Below, one piece after another: positions 29,162 to 38,386 of a stretch of 64,000 bases of DNA (the stretch's first letter is position 1; every line of letters starts with the position of its first letter). Where the stretch lies: the NCBI RefSeq assembly GCF_000179775.1, contig NZ_AEEB01000003.1, positions 62,001 to 126,000 on the forward strand, read 5' to 3'. The notes below the pieces were generated by a model. That model did no database searches and had not been told where the DNA came from. It saw only the letters and a list, made by a program, of their open reading frames with translations. This stretch comes from Ahrensia sp. R2A130 (GTDB taxonomy: Bacteria > Pseudomonadota > Alphaproteobacteria > Rhizobiales > Rhizobiaceae). Position numbers and translations under genes: made by a program.

Positions 29162-31405
29162 ATGTTGGGTAGGTTTCGCCGCTTTGCGCGCTCAATCGGC
29201 TGGAGTCGCATCGCTGGTCTCGCCGTTCTCGCGGCATTAGTTTTCCTGCGGTTTGCCGATCCCGTACCTGTTCAAACTCTGCGCCACATCGCATTCGACA
29301 CCTTTCAGCGCATAAAACCGCGCCCCTATACCCCCCAACCGGTCGTCATCGTTGATATTGATGAGGCCAGCCTGCGCGCTTACGGCCAATGGCCGTGGTC
29401 ACGAACACGGCTGGCACAGCTGGTTGAAAACCTCACCCGTTACGGGACCGCAGCAACCGCTTTCGATATTGTGTTTGCTGAAGAAGACCGCCTGTCGCCG
29501 GATCTTTTTGCCAAGGACAACCCGTCGCTTTCGACACGGGTGAAAACGGAACTGTCGGCGCTGCCATCGAGTGATGAAACCTTTGCCGCAGCAATTGCTG
29601 CGGGCAGGGTGGTGTTGGGCGAAACCAGCGTGCGGAGCCGGCGGGATGCCAACGAGGACGGCCGCAAACCTGTTGCTGTACCCAATGCAATGCTTGGGCC
29701 GGACAAGCTGGACTTCCTGCGCAATTTCGAGACGGTGGTGCAGAACATTCCGGTGATCGAAAAAGCCGCGAGTGGTTACGGGCTGTTCACCGTTTTGCCC
29801 GACGCAGACGGCGTGTTCCGCCGCGTTGGCCTCGCCATGAAAGCGGAAGGGCAAATGCGCTTGTTCCTTGCAATGGAATTACTGCGCGTTGCAACGGGTG
29901 GTTCTGCCTTCGCGATCAAGACCAACGAAGCGGGGATTGAAGGCATCGTTCTGGGTCGTCAGTTGGTCCGCACCGGCGCGCACGGCGATGTTTGGCCATG
30001 GTTTTCAAAAAGTCGCCCGGAGCGCTTCGTTTCAGCCAAGGACGTGTTGGAATTTGCTGCTCCCGTAGACGCACTGCGCGGCAAGCTGGTGCTCGTTGGC
30101 ACCTCCGCCATCGGCTTGGAAGACTACCGCGCCATTCCGCTTGGTGAACTCATGGCAGGGGTCGAAATTCAGGCGCAAGTGCTTGAAGGGGTGTTGTCAG
30201 ACCAGCTTCTCGTCCGCCCCAACTATGCCGATATTGCCGAAATTGCGCTGCTGATCGTGGCCGGTTTGATTGTTATCGCAGTGCTGCCGATGCTATCAGC
30301 AAAAATGGCGATCCTTGTGTCTGGCAGCGTTCTGTTTGCGCTGGTAGCTGGGTCTTGGCTCGCGTTTGACCAGTACCGTATTCTACTCGATCCCAGCATC
30401 ATGCTTGCGATGTTGATGGTCCTTATGGCGTCGTTTAGCTACATCGCAGAAGAGCGCCAACGACAACAAATCCGTGGCGCATTTTCGCAATATGTGTCGC
30501 CTAAACTGGTCGATCAATTGGCTGATGAACCAGACGGTTTGCAGCTCGGTGGTGTGAAGCGTGATCTTACGGTTCTGTTCTCAGATATTCGAAATTTCAC
30601 AGGTATTTCAGAAAGCTACAAAGAGCACCCCGAAGATCTCACGATCCTGATGAACCGGCTTCTGACAGACCTGTCCGACGGCATTCTCGAATATGACGGC
30701 ACCATCGATAAGTTCATGGGCGACGCTGTCATGGCGTTCTGGAACGCCCCGTTGGACCACGACGATCACGCCTATTCGGCCTGCAAGGCGGCGCTTAAAA
30801 TGGTGGTTGATGTTGCCGCGTTCGATGCCACCATCCAGCAGGAATTCCGTGAGCGGGCTGAAGCTGGCGAAGAAGAAGCGGTGGGGTGTCCCACCATCGG
30901 CATCGGTATCGGTATCAACACCGGCGAGTGTATTGTCGGCAATATGGGCAGCCACAGCCGCTTTGATTACACGGCGCTTGGCGACACGGTGAACCTTGGT
31001 TCGCGGTTGGAAGGCCAATCGAAGCCTTACGGCATTCTCATAGTCATTGGCTCTAACACGGCAGAGTTGGTGAGGAAGCGTCTGGCGGTGATCGAGATCG
31101 ACCTCATTCGCGTGAAGGGCAAGACTGAGCCTGAACATATTTTCGGTCTTGTGGGCGACGAAGGGATGTTGGCCACCCCGAAATTCACGGACCTCGCGCG
31201 GCACAATGCCGACATGCTGCGGGCCTACCGCAAGCAGGATTGGGATACTGCGACCGCCAGCCTTGAACTCATCCGCGAATGCGATGATGTGCTTGGCTTG
31301 AACCTCGACGACTACACTTTCATCTACGAAACGCGCATTGCTGAATTCTCATCCAACCCACCGGGACAGGCGTGGGACGGCGTGTATTCCGCGACGTCTA
31401 AATAG
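29162..31405 (+). CDS. CHASE2-domain membrane adenylate cyclase (class III)
   Basis: A 747-residue sensor cyclase. TM1 is at about 14-32; a large extracytoplasmic CHASE2 domain (about 40-340, with VVIVDIDEASLRAYGQWPWSR and AFDIVFAEEDRLSPD) follows; three membrane helices lie at about 356-376, 381-401 and 407-427; and a class III cyclase domain covers about 460-650. Metal-binding aspartates are in LFSDIRNF and FMGDAVMAF. The lysine of DKFMGD and the aspartate of ALGDTVN are the pair that selects ATP, and NLGSRLEG supplies catalytic Asn and Arg. The product is therefore probably cAMP. The gene is divergent from the adhesin gene and convergent with the secretion operon, between substrate and exporter. 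Confidence 0.93.
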   Translation: MLGRFRRFARSIGWSRIAGLAVLAALVFLRFADPVPVQTLRHIAFDTFQRIKPRPYTPQPVVIVDIDEASLRAYGQWPWSRTRLAQLVENLTRYGTAATAFDIVFAEEDRLSPDLFAKDNPSLSTRVKTELSALPSSDETFAAAIAAGRVVLGETSVRSRRDANEDGRKPVAVPNAMLGPDKLDFLRNFETVVQNIPVIEKAASGYGLFTVLPDADGVFRRVGLAMKAEGQMRLFLAMELLRVATGGSAFAIKTNEAGIEGIVLGRQLVRTGAHGDVWPWFSKSRPERFVSAKDVLEFAAPVDALRGKLVLVGTSAIGLEDYRAIPLGELMAGVEIQAQVLEGVLSDQLLVRPNYADIAEIALLIVAGLIVIAVLPMLSAKMAILVSGSVLFALVAGSWLAFDQYRILLDPSIMLAMLMVLMASFSYIAEERQRQQIRGAFSQYVSPKLVDQLADEPDGLQLGGVKRDLTVLFSDIRNFTGISESYKEHPEDLTILMNRLLTDLSDGILEYDGTIDKFMGDAVMAFWNAPLDHDDHAYSACKAALKMVVDVAAFDATIQQEFRERAEAGEEEAVGCPTIGIGIGINTGECIVGNMGSHSRFDYTALGDTVNLGSRLEGQSKPYGILIVIGSNTAELVRKRLAVIEIDLIRVKGKTEPEHIFGLVGDEGMLATPKFTDLARHNADMLRAYRKQDWDTATASLELIRECDDVLGLNLDDYTFIYETRIAEFSSNPPGQAWDGVYSATSK

Positions 31406-31436
31406 AGAAATTCAAGCGACTACGATTGGGTCGCGA

Positions 31437-31509
31437 GGCGATCAAACAATCGCCCGGCGCTTATGCACCGCACCCGCGTAGCGAAGGCCGGTAGGCCGGT
31501 AGGCCGACA
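31437..31509. repeat. Hairpin and GGCCGGTA tandem repeat between cyclase and hlyD-like gene
   Basis: The 121-base convergent gap holds a perfect 6-bp stem (GGCGAT 31437-31442, ATCGCC 31449-31454) and an 8-bp tandem repeat (GGCCGGTA at 31486 and 31494, then GGCCGACA at 31502). The hairpin lacks a T tract, so it is at most a weak or Rho-assisted terminator. Confidence 0.4.
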
Positions 31510-31526
31510 GCGTGAGCGCAAGAGTT

Positions 31527-32849
31527 TTAGCGTTCCCTGAAGGCTTCAGCCCGCGCCCGCAACACCGGTTTCAGCAGATAAGTCAGCACCGTGTTTGTGC
31601 CGGTCTGAATATCTACAGAAGCCACCATACCGGGGCTGATGCGGTTGCGTTCGGGGTTATCGCCCAGATGGTTCTTCTCGGTCTTCACGGTGATCTGAAA
31701 GAACTGCTCCCCGTTAGGGTCGGTGATGGAATCCGCCCCGATGCGGGTCACTTCACCGTCAAGCGAGCCATAGATCAGATAATCATAAGCCGTCAGCTTC
31801 ACCGACGCTTTCCCACCCACACGAATAAACGCCACGTCCTGCGGACGAATGGAGGCTTCAACCAGCAATCCGTCTTCCGAAGGCACCACCTCGACCAGCG
31901 GCGCGCCTGGCTGAACCACCGCGCCCACGGTTGCGATATTCACCTTGTTCACAACGCCTCGCACGGGCGAACGCAACTGCGTGCGTGACACGCGGTCTTC
32001 TGCACCGAGTTCCGTTTGTTGCAGCACGGCCAACTCGCCCTGCAACTTCGCCAATCGCTCGTTCGCCGCCAGCTTGTAGGTGTTGCGGGTTGAAACGAGC
32101 TGTTTCTTAGCTTCCGAGATTGCGGCTTCCAGCTTTGGTATTTGTGCTTCAGCGACCGCTATATCGCCGTCGATTTCGGCCAATCGACTGGCAAGGCGCA
32201 AATAGTCGACCTCCGGCACAACACCGCGCCGCACCAGGCGGCGGGTGAGGGTGGTTTCCTTGCGAAGTGGCTCAGCCGTTGTCGCAAGCTTGGTCTGGCG
32301 TGCGCGGGCTTCCGCTAGTTCGCCCTGACGTTGGATAAGCCTGTCGTCGAGCACTTCAAGCTCGGCGATAAGCTGCTGCTGACGTGACTGGAAAACTTCC
32401 GTTTCGCTGGCCACCAGTTTGGGGTTTGCCACCGCGAATTCTTCGGCAAATTTCAGGGTTTCATCGCCCCGCGCTTCCGCCCGCAGCCGCACCTGTTCTG
32501 TCAGCAGCGCCTGCCGTCTGCTGGTCACTTCACCGAGGGTTGAGGAAAAGCCGGTATCATCGATGGTCATCAACAATTGGCCGGCTTCTACGATGTCGCC
32601 CGTCGCCACGCCTATTTCGCGGATGATGCCACCCTCCAGCGATTGCACGACCTGCAACTGGCTGGACGGAATTACGCGACCCTGACCGCTCGTTCGCTCT
32701 TCGATCTCGAAAAACCAAGCCCACGCCACGAAAGCCGCGATACCCAACAAGATGATGATAATCATCGGCCACGCGCCGCGCGAACGGTGTGCAGAATCTG
32801 TTGCCGCACTGCGGTTGATGAACTGGTCGTCTAGGGAACTGCCGAACAT
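31527..32849 (-). CDS. HlyD-family type I secretion membrane fusion protein
   Basis: A 440-residue periplasmic adaptor that joins the ABC exporter to the outer membrane channel. It has a short cytoplasmic N terminus, one membrane helix (about 28-47), a barrel/lipoyl half (QSLEGGIIREIGVATGDIVEAGQ), long coiled-coil hairpins (about 105-285), the second lipoyl half (LRSPVRGVVNKV) and the typical C-terminal SPGMVASVDIQTG...TYLLKP signature. The ATG immediately abuts the stop codon of the ABC transporter gene (no gap), so the two are co-translated. Expected substrate: the giant adhesin. Confidence 0.94.
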   Translation of the reverse strand: MFGSSLDDQFINRSAATDSAHRSRGAWPMIIIILLGIAAFVAWAWFFEIEERTSGQGRVIPSSQLQVVQSLEGGIIREIGVATGDIVEAGQLLMTIDDTGFSSTLGEVTSRRQALLTEQVRLRAEARGDETLKFAEEFAVANPKLVASETEVFQSRQQQLIAELEVLDDRLIQRQGELAEARARQTKLATTAEPLRKETTLTRRLVRRGVVPEVDYLRLASRLAEIDGDIAVAEAQIPKLEAAISEAKKQLVSTRNTYKLAANERLAKLQGELAVLQQTELGAEDRVSRTQLRSPVRGVVNKVNIATVGAVVQPGAPLVEVVPSEDGLLVEASIRPQDVAFIRVGGKASVKLTAYDYLIYGSLDGEVTRIGADSITDPNGEQFFQITVKTEKNHLGDNPERNRISPGMVASVDIQTGTNTVLTYLLKPVLRARAEAFRER

Positions 32850-35108
32850 TTACGTTGCCCCCACAGGAGATTTTGCGCGCGCTTGAGCGTTGTTGCGCAA
32901 ATCAGCCATCACGTCTTCGCGCGGTCCGTTGGCGATGATCTTGCCGCCCTCCAAAACGCAAAGCCGATCAACGACAGCAGCGATAGAGTTTCGGTGGGTG
33001 GATATGACCATGGTGACGCCTTTGGCCTGCAGCGCCTTCAAGCGTTCCACCACTAGCGTTTCTGTTATTGTATCCATCGCGTTTGTGGGCTCATCCAAAA
33101 ATAGTACTTTGGGTTTGCACAAAAGCAGCCGCGCCAGCGCGATGGCCTGCCGTTGCCCGCCGGATAGCCGGTTGCCTTTCTCGCCAACGAACTGCGCCAA
33201 TCCTTCGGGATTTTCAGAGATAAAATGGTCCATCCCTGCGAAATACAGCGCTTCCTCAATGGCAGATTCTGGCGCATTGGGGCGGCCAAGCACGATGTTC
33301 TCGCGGATGGTTCCGGTAAAGATTTCAGGGTCCTGCGGGAGATACCCGATTCCTTCTCTCAACACCGAAGGGTCGTATTGCTGGATCTCGTGACCATCTA
33401 CGAGGATCAACCCGCTATCCGGCTGCGCCATATTGACGAACAATTTGCCCAGCGTTGTCTTGCCGGAACCCACGCGACCGAGAAGGCCAATGGTCTGGCC
33501 CGGCTCCAGCGTGAAGTCGATATTGTGCAACGCGCCTTTTTGAGCGCCGGGATAGGTGAACGACACATCCTTGAACTGCACCCTTCCTTCGCGCACCGAA
33601 AGCTCCGGTTTCAGGTCGCCGTCGCCCTCCACATCCAACGCCATGAAGCGGGAGATCGAGCCCAGCGACTTCATTGCCTGCTGCGCGCGCACCAGCGTTT
33701 GTGAAATGTTGCCCAGCGGCGCCAGCACACGACCTGCGAGGATGTTTGCTGCGATTAATCCACCTACCGTGATGCGTCCGTCCGCCACTAGATAAACGCC
33801 CCATAACACGATGATGACGCTGACACCCTGTTGCACCATCATGGTGGAGGTGATGGCGAAGTTGGACCAGAACCGTGTCTTACCATTGATACGCGTGGAG
33901 GCGGCTGACGCATCTTCCCATTCGCGCAACATCACGCCTTCGCCGTTGACGCTGCGGACTGTTTCCATGCCCAACAATGTTTCTATAAGAACGAGGTTCT
34001 TTTTGGCGGCGAGGTTCTGCGATTGGGTGATCGAGTTGCCGATGGGTGCCTGTGCCACCAACGCCAGTATGATGACGACGGGCACGGCAAGCAGCGGAAC
34101 GATCGCGATGGGACCGACGATCAGCCACAATACGGTGACGAAAATGCCTATGAACAGCACGTCGATCATGGCGACGAAGCTGGAGGATGAGAAGAATTCC
34201 CGTACGGACTCGAAGTCACGAATTTGGCTGGCCAAGGCTGCAGCGCTGCCTTCGCGTTTTAACATTTTCACGGAAAGCGCTTGTTGGAACAGCGTCGAGG
34301 CGATTTTCAAATCAACCCGTCGTCCGGCGCGTTCGAGTATCGTCGTCCGTAAAATTTTCAGCAGCAGGTCGAGCAGCAGCGCAATCGATACGCCCAGCGC
34401 CAGCGTCCAAAGGGTTGTCATCGCAAGGTTCGGGATCACGCGATCATAAACGTTCATCACGAAGATCGGTAGCGCCAACGCCAGAATGTTGATGCCCAGC
34501 GCCGCTACCAGAATTTGACCCCAAGCCCCACGATTGCGGCGGATAGGGCCCCATAACCAGTGGCTTTGATCGCGATGCAGCGCGGAATAGCGCGTGTTGG
34601 TCATGGACGCTGCGATGTCCGGTGAGCGCGTGGCGAACACGGCGGTACCGGAAAGCTGCCGTTGTAATTTGCGGCGCGGTATCTCGGTCGCAAAATCACC
34701 ATCGGCAAGGTCATGCACCAGCACGTCGCGGCCCTTATTGGCAAACGCGGTGACGATGAGTGGATTTCCGTCCTTCTTGAAAACCACACAAGGCAGCACG
34801 GCGGGCGGAATATCTTTCAACTTGCGTTGCACCATGGAGGCTTGAAGTCCGACATTGGCCAGCATACGCGGCAACATATCGTCGCCACGCGTGGCGTAGT
34901 CCGATGGCACGTTGCGTAAGACGGCGGCACGCGCATAGGGCATCTGATGATGGGCAGCCAGCCACGCTGTAACGGCAGGCATTACGTCCATGCCACTGTC
35001 ACTCGCTAGCCCAGTCGCGGTTGATGGAGATGGAGCAGGGGCGGAAGCATCTGTGTCGCTTGCTATTTGCGGTTTTTCCGCCGGGCTCAGCTTATCGGTA
35101 TTGTCCAT
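32850..35108 (-). CDS. Type I secretion ABC transporter, LapB-like, with inactive C39-like domain
   Basis: A 752-residue inner membrane exporter with fused ATPase. After a Ser/Pro-rich N terminus comes a C39-peptidase-like domain (about 50-170) that lacks the catalytic cysteine at the expected N-terminal place, so it should bind but not cleave substrate, as in LapB-type exporters. A six-helix ABC membrane domain (about 200-480) follows. The ATPase domain has Walker A GRVGSGKTT (about 543), signature LSGGQRQAIALA, Walker B VLFLDEPTNAMD and the H-loop ISTHRNS. It lies 139 bases downstream of the tolC-like gene and abuts the hlyD-like gene, forming a complete secretion operon. Confidence 0.95.
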   Translation of the reverse strand: MDNTDKLSPAEKPQIASDTDASAPAPSPSTATGLASDSGMDVMPAVTAWLAAHHQMPYARAAVLRNVPSDYATRGDDMLPRMLANVGLQASMVQRKLKDIPPAVLPCVVFKKDGNPLIVTAFANKGRDVLVHDLADGDFATEIPRRKLQRQLSGTAVFATRSPDIAASMTNTRYSALHRDQSHWLWGPIRRNRGAWGQILVAALGINILALALPIFVMNVYDRVIPNLAMTTLWTLALGVSIALLLDLLLKILRTTILERAGRRVDLKIASTLFQQALSVKMLKREGSAAALASQIRDFESVREFFSSSSFVAMIDVLFIGIFVTVLWLIVGPIAIVPLLAVPVVIILALVAQAPIGNSITQSQNLAAKKNLVLIETLLGMETVRSVNGEGVMLREWEDASAASTRINGKTRFWSNFAITSTMMVQQGVSVIIVLWGVYLVADGRITVGGLIAANILAGRVLAPLGNISQTLVRAQQAMKSLGSISRFMALDVEGDGDLKPELSVREGRVQFKDVSFTYPGAQKGALHNIDFTLEPGQTIGLLGRVGSGKTTLGKLFVNMAQPDSGLILVDGHEIQQYDPSVLREGIGYLPQDPEIFTGTIRENIVLGRPNAPESAIEEALYFAGMDHFISENPEGLAQFVGEKGNRLSGGQRQAIALARLLLCKPKVLFLDEPTNAMDTITETLVVERLKALQAKGVTMVISTHRNSIAAVVDRLCVLEGGKIIANGPREDVMADLRNNAQARAKSPVGAT

Positions 35109-35197
35109 GCGTTTTGCCTAATGCCCGCCCCAAATTTTCATCGGGCTAGCTGCGCTACATCCCCGTGCATGAAATACCAGCATGGCAAAACACGATA

Positions 35198-35209
35198 TGA
35201 CAAATGTCA
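35198..35209. promoter_or_regulatory. Inverted repeat TGACA-AA-TGTCA upstream of the ABC exporter gene
   Basis: A perfect 5-bp inverted repeat with a 2-base spacer lies in the 139-base gap between the tolC-like and ABC genes, about 90 bases upstream of the ABC start. It could be an operator. I cannot name the regulator. Confidence 0.3.
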
Positions 35210-35247
35210 CTACGCTCAAAATATACTTAAGCCGTTATTTTGCGACG

Positions 35248-36678
35248 TTATTTCAGTGGCTCGATGTTAACATTGAAGAAGCGCTGGCTGGAAAGCGGGC
35301 GATCTCCACCGGAATTCAGCAAGCGGTTTTCGACATTGGGCGTTGGTGCGATAGAGCCTGCAGACACACCGAAGAATTTCGCCAATCGGCTCTGCGTAGC
35401 CTTCATACGGAAGGTCGCAAATCGATAGGCGGCGCGAACGCTTTGATACTGAAAGCGGGTGTTGAATAAAGCTCGTTCACCGTCCAGCACATCCAGTAGA
35501 CTGCGCTTTGATAGCTCATATTCTTCGAGATAATTGCGAACGATCTTTTTGTTCGCTTCCACCTGCTTGGAAAGCAAGCTCGCGCGCAGGCGACCGTCGG
35601 AATAAGCGTTCCAGGAACGGCGGGCGAGCTCAGCAACATCACGGCGGCGTTCGTCCAACTGAAAACGCGCCTCGGTAACGCGGGCAGTGGCTGCACCAAC
35701 TTGTGCGTCGCGCACGCCGCCGTCGTAAAGGCGCCATGACAGGCGAAGGCCGACATAGACGTCTGTTTCCGTACCGCGCGAACCATTGCGATCACCACCC
35801 CAAGTAGCGCGGCCGTTTACGCCAAGCTCGGGCAGTTTCTCGCCTTCGGCTGCATCAACGGCATATTCGTTTTGATTGATCTGCTTTTGCGCGGCCTGCA
35901 CAGAGTAGTTGTTAGCGATGGACCGCTGAACCAATGCCTCCTTGCTGCGCGGCAGTTTACCGGCATTCGCGATTCGCATCTTCCGGCCTGGCTTACGCCC
36001 AACAACCTTTTGATATTTCGCAACTGCGTCTGCATATGCTTTCTGGATTTCCACCAACACTGCACGAGCCGCAAACACGCGCTCTTCGATCTGGAACCTA
36101 TCGCTGGTTGGAGATTTACCTCCCTCAACACGGGCATTGATCTGCCGCTGGATTGCGATGTGGCGGTCGATATTGCGGCGCGCGATATGAATAAGGTCGC
36201 GATGACGAACAACATCGACATAGGCTTCTACCGCATTCAGCGCGACAGTCTCTTTCGTGGACAGTAGCCCGTACACAGCACCATCTAGGCGGGCACCTTC
36301 ACGATACAGCCGGTTCGCGCGTCGATAGCCGTCATACAAAAGATAGGATGCCGATACGCCGACCTGACGTGCACCGCGCCATCTGTCGTTATCACTGGCA
36401 CTTAGTGAGTTTTCATTGTCCACCCGCTGCGCGCCAACCTCGCCAAAGACATCAATCTTGGCATTGAATTCGCTGCGTGCGGCCTCAACGTCATGGGCGA
36501 TCGCGCGTGTGCCCGCAGCTCTTGCAAGGCCGGTTGGGTTGGTTTTGATAGCATGACGCACGGCGCTCTTCATGCTTTCAGCAGCGGCAGGAGCTGTTGC
36601 GCTGAAGGCGGTAACAAACACAGAGGCAATTGCCAGCCGTACGGATACGGCCATATGGCTGCGCGTTCTCTTTGCCAT
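35248..36678 (-). CDS. TolC-family outer membrane channel protein
   Basis: A 476-residue outer membrane efflux protein for type I secretion. It has an N-terminal signal peptide (cleavage after APAAA, about residue 27 to 34), two repeats of long alpha-helical hairpins (about 40-240 and 255-460) and conserved positions such as the Leu/Asp/Arg-rich ERALFNTRFQYQSV near the end. The frame is open 39 bases upstream; the ATG at 36678 has a GAGGGG ribosome binding site 6 bases away and directly begins the basic start of the signal sequence. It heads the minus-strand secretion genes and shares an upstream region with recA. Confidence 0.92.
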   Translation of the reverse strand: MAKRTRSHMAVSVRLAIASVFVTAFSATAPAAAESMKSAVRHAIKTNPTGLARAAGTRAIAHDVEAARSEFNAKIDVFGEVGAQRVDNENSLSASDNDRWRGARQVGVSASYLLYDGYRRANRLYREGARLDGAVYGLLSTKETVALNAVEAYVDVVRHRDLIHIARRNIDRHIAIQRQINARVEGGKSPTSDRFQIEERVFAARAVLVEIQKAYADAVAKYQKVVGRKPGRKMRIANAGKLPRSKEALVQRSIANNYSVQAAQKQINQNEYAVDAAEGEKLPELGVNGRATWGGDRNGSRGTETDVYVGLRLSWRLYDGGVRDAQVGAATARVTEARFQLDERRRDVAELARRSWNAYSDGRLRASLLSKQVEANKKIVRNYLEEYELSKRSLLDVLDGERALFNTRFQYQSVRAAYRFATFRMKATQSRLAKFFGVSAGSIAPTPNVENRLLNSGGDRPLSSQRFFNVNIEPLK

Positions 36679-36806
36679 GACCAGACCCCTCGCATGCAAC
36701 ATATGGATCGCTCTCAATCCGTTCTGTTATAAAATGTATGCGCCCCAGGCGTTTAGTGGCTTTCCTTCCTATAAAGAGTCAATCAATCGGACCGCAGAAT
36801 AAAATG

Positions 36807-36822
36807 TTAACAAGACGTTAAC
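36807..36822. promoter_or_regulatory. CtrA-type binding site
   Basis: TTAA-CAAGACG-TTAAC is a perfect match to the CtrA consensus TTAA-N7-TTAA(C). It lies 129 bases upstream of the tolC-like start and 241 bases upstream of recA. CtrA is the essential cell-cycle response regulator of alphaproteobacteria. The site suggests cell-cycle control of the secretion operon, or less likely of recA. Confidence 0.5.
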
Positions 36823-36986
36823 CTTAAGCGTGTTGCCCCAGTGCCACGATTCTGTCGCATTTGATGGGCGTCGGATAAGCAGCCGATATTTAAGGTGCAT
36901 CGGCTGATGCGTTTTTATTTTTTTCACGAGAACAAATGTGGACAAAAAAGAAAATAAACGAATTTTATCAATGTTATAAAGATGTA

Positions 36987-37015
36987 TTGACGAAAAAGAA
37001 CAAAGCTAGTACATC
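36987..37015 (+). promoter_or_regulatory. recA promoter with LexA (SOS) box
   Basis: A -35 TTGACG (36987-36992) and a -10-like TACATC (37010-37015) are 17 bases apart. The spacer and -10 overlap GAAC-AAAGCTA-GTAC (36998-37012), one mismatch from the alphaproteobacterial LexA box GAAC-N7-GAAC. The overlap is what is expected for SOS repression. The recA start is about 50 bases downstream. Confidence 0.65.
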
Positions 37016-37063
37016 TGTTCCAAATTGCACATGCGATCACGCCGTGAAATAAGGAATCGAACG

Positions 37064-38170
37064 ATGGCTGCACCGAACCTGAAAGTGGTTGAGGACAAGA
37101 AATTGGACAAATCGAAAGCGTTGGAAGCAGCTCTGGGGCAGATCGAGCGCGCCTTTGGTAAAGGCTCAATCATGCGGCTCGGTGCCAATGAACAGGCGGT
37201 CGAGATTGAGACAATCTCAACAGGCTGTATCGGCCTGGATATTGCGCTTGGCGTCGGCGGTTTGCCGAAAGGCCGTATCGTGGAAATCTACGGTCCTGAA
37301 TCGTCGGGTAAAACGACAATGGCCCTTCACACGGTCGCGGAAGCCCAGAAAGAGGGCGGTATTTGCGCCTTTGTTGATGCCGAGCACGCGCTTGATCCTG
37401 TTTACGCTAAAAAGCTTGGTGTGAATCTTGAAAACCTGCTCATTTCGCAGCCTGACACCGGTGAACAGGCATTAGAAATTGCCGACACACTGGTGCGTTC
37501 TGGCGCTTGCGATATTTTGGTCATCGATTCCGTTGCTGCGTTGACGCCCCGTGCGGAAATCGAAGGTGAGATGGGGGCTTCGCTCCCCGGCCTGCAGGCC
37601 CGTTTGATGAGCCAGGCACTGCGGAAACTTACCGCGTCGATCTCCAAATCCAACACTATGGTTATCTTCATCAATCAAATCCGCATGAAAATCGGCGTGA
37701 TGTTCGGTTCGCCAGAAACCACCACTGGCGGTAACGCCTTGAAATTCTACGCCTCTGTTCGTCTCGATATTCGCCGTATCGGCGCAATCAAAGATCGCGA
37801 TGAAATCGTTGGTAATCAGACACGCATCAAGGTCGTCAAAAACAAACTGGCTCCCCCGTTCAAGCAGGTCGAATTCGACATCATGTATGGCGAGGGCGTG
37901 TCCAAGATGGGCGAACTGATCGACCTCGGCGTCACTGCTGGTATCGTTGAAAAATCAGGCTCTTGGTTCTCCTATGACAGCCAACGTCTGGGGCAGGGAC
38001 GCGAGAACGCCAAACAGTTCCTTCGCGATAATCCCGAAGTTGCTGAAACAATTGAAAAGGCCATTCGAACCAATGCTGGCTTGATCGGCGAAAAGTTGCT
38101 CGATGAGCCAACCGGCAAGGATGAGGATGGGACCGATCCGGAGCTCGGAGAGATCGCAAACGGCGCCTGA
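37064..38170 (+). CDS. recA: Recombinase RecA
   Basis: A 368-residue DNA strand-exchange ATPase and LexA coprotease. Walker [10 protein letters not shown], the catalytic EAQKEGG region, Walker [12 protein letters not shown], loop L1 ([20 protein letters not shown] region) and loop L2 ([18 protein letters not shown]) are all intact. A 40-residue acidic C-terminal tail ends the protein. The ATG at 37064 follows AATAAGGAATCG; an in-frame TTG 39 bases earlier would add residues not found in RecA. Regulated by the SOS box described at 36998-37012. recA-alaS-icd is a typical Rhizobiales neighbourhood. Confidence 0.98.
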   Translation: MAAPNLKVVEDKKLDKSKALEAALGQIERAFGKGSIMRLGANEQAVEIETISTGCIGLDIALGVGGLPKGRIVEIYGPESSGKTTMALHTVAEAQKEGGICAFVDAEHALDPVYAKKLGVNLENLLISQPDTGEQALEIADTLVRSGACDILVIDSVAALTPRAEIEGEMGASLPGLQARLMSQALRKLTASISKSNTMVIFINQIRMKIGVMFGSPETTTGGNALKFYASVRLDIRRIGAIKDRDEIVGNQTRIKVVKNKLAPPFKQVEFDIMYGEGVSKMGELIDLGVTAGIVEKSGSWFSYDSQRLGQGRENAKQFLRDNPEVAETIEKAIRTNAGLIGEKLLDEPTGKDEDGTDPELGEIANGA

Positions 38171-38194
38171 TCTGCATCACGCTACCGAAATCGA

Positions 38195-38232
38195 GAGGCC
38201 GCTTCTGATCGCTATCGGAGGCGGCCTTTTTC
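38195..38232 (+). terminator. Terminator after recA
   Basis: AGGCCGC (38196-38202) pairs with GCGGCCT (38220-38226), extended by further pairs around a mismatch, and is followed by TTTTTCG. It lies 25 bases after the recA stop codon and separates recA from alaS. Confidence 0.75.
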
Positions 38233-38386
38233 GTCTTAAGCGTATTCTCCATCTGACCATGAGACAGACGGTTGAATTTTTGGCTGTGATGAGGTCAAAC
38301 CGCGCCCACAGAGGTGGGCGTTAGAAGCGTCGCCAATTCAACATTTGCAAGCTCTTCCGTTTGCAGTTCGACCAAGGAAAAATGCC

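Larger units (their letters stand above)
36679..37063. other. Divergent intergenic region tolC-like / recA
   Basis: 385 bases without a gene, clearly more AT-rich than its neighbours. It holds the CtrA-type box (36807-36822), a further palindrome CTTAAG directly after it (36823-36828), two GANTC sites (36776, 36848) and, at the recA end, the recA promoter with its SOS box. I see no small gene in it. Confidence 0.7.
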
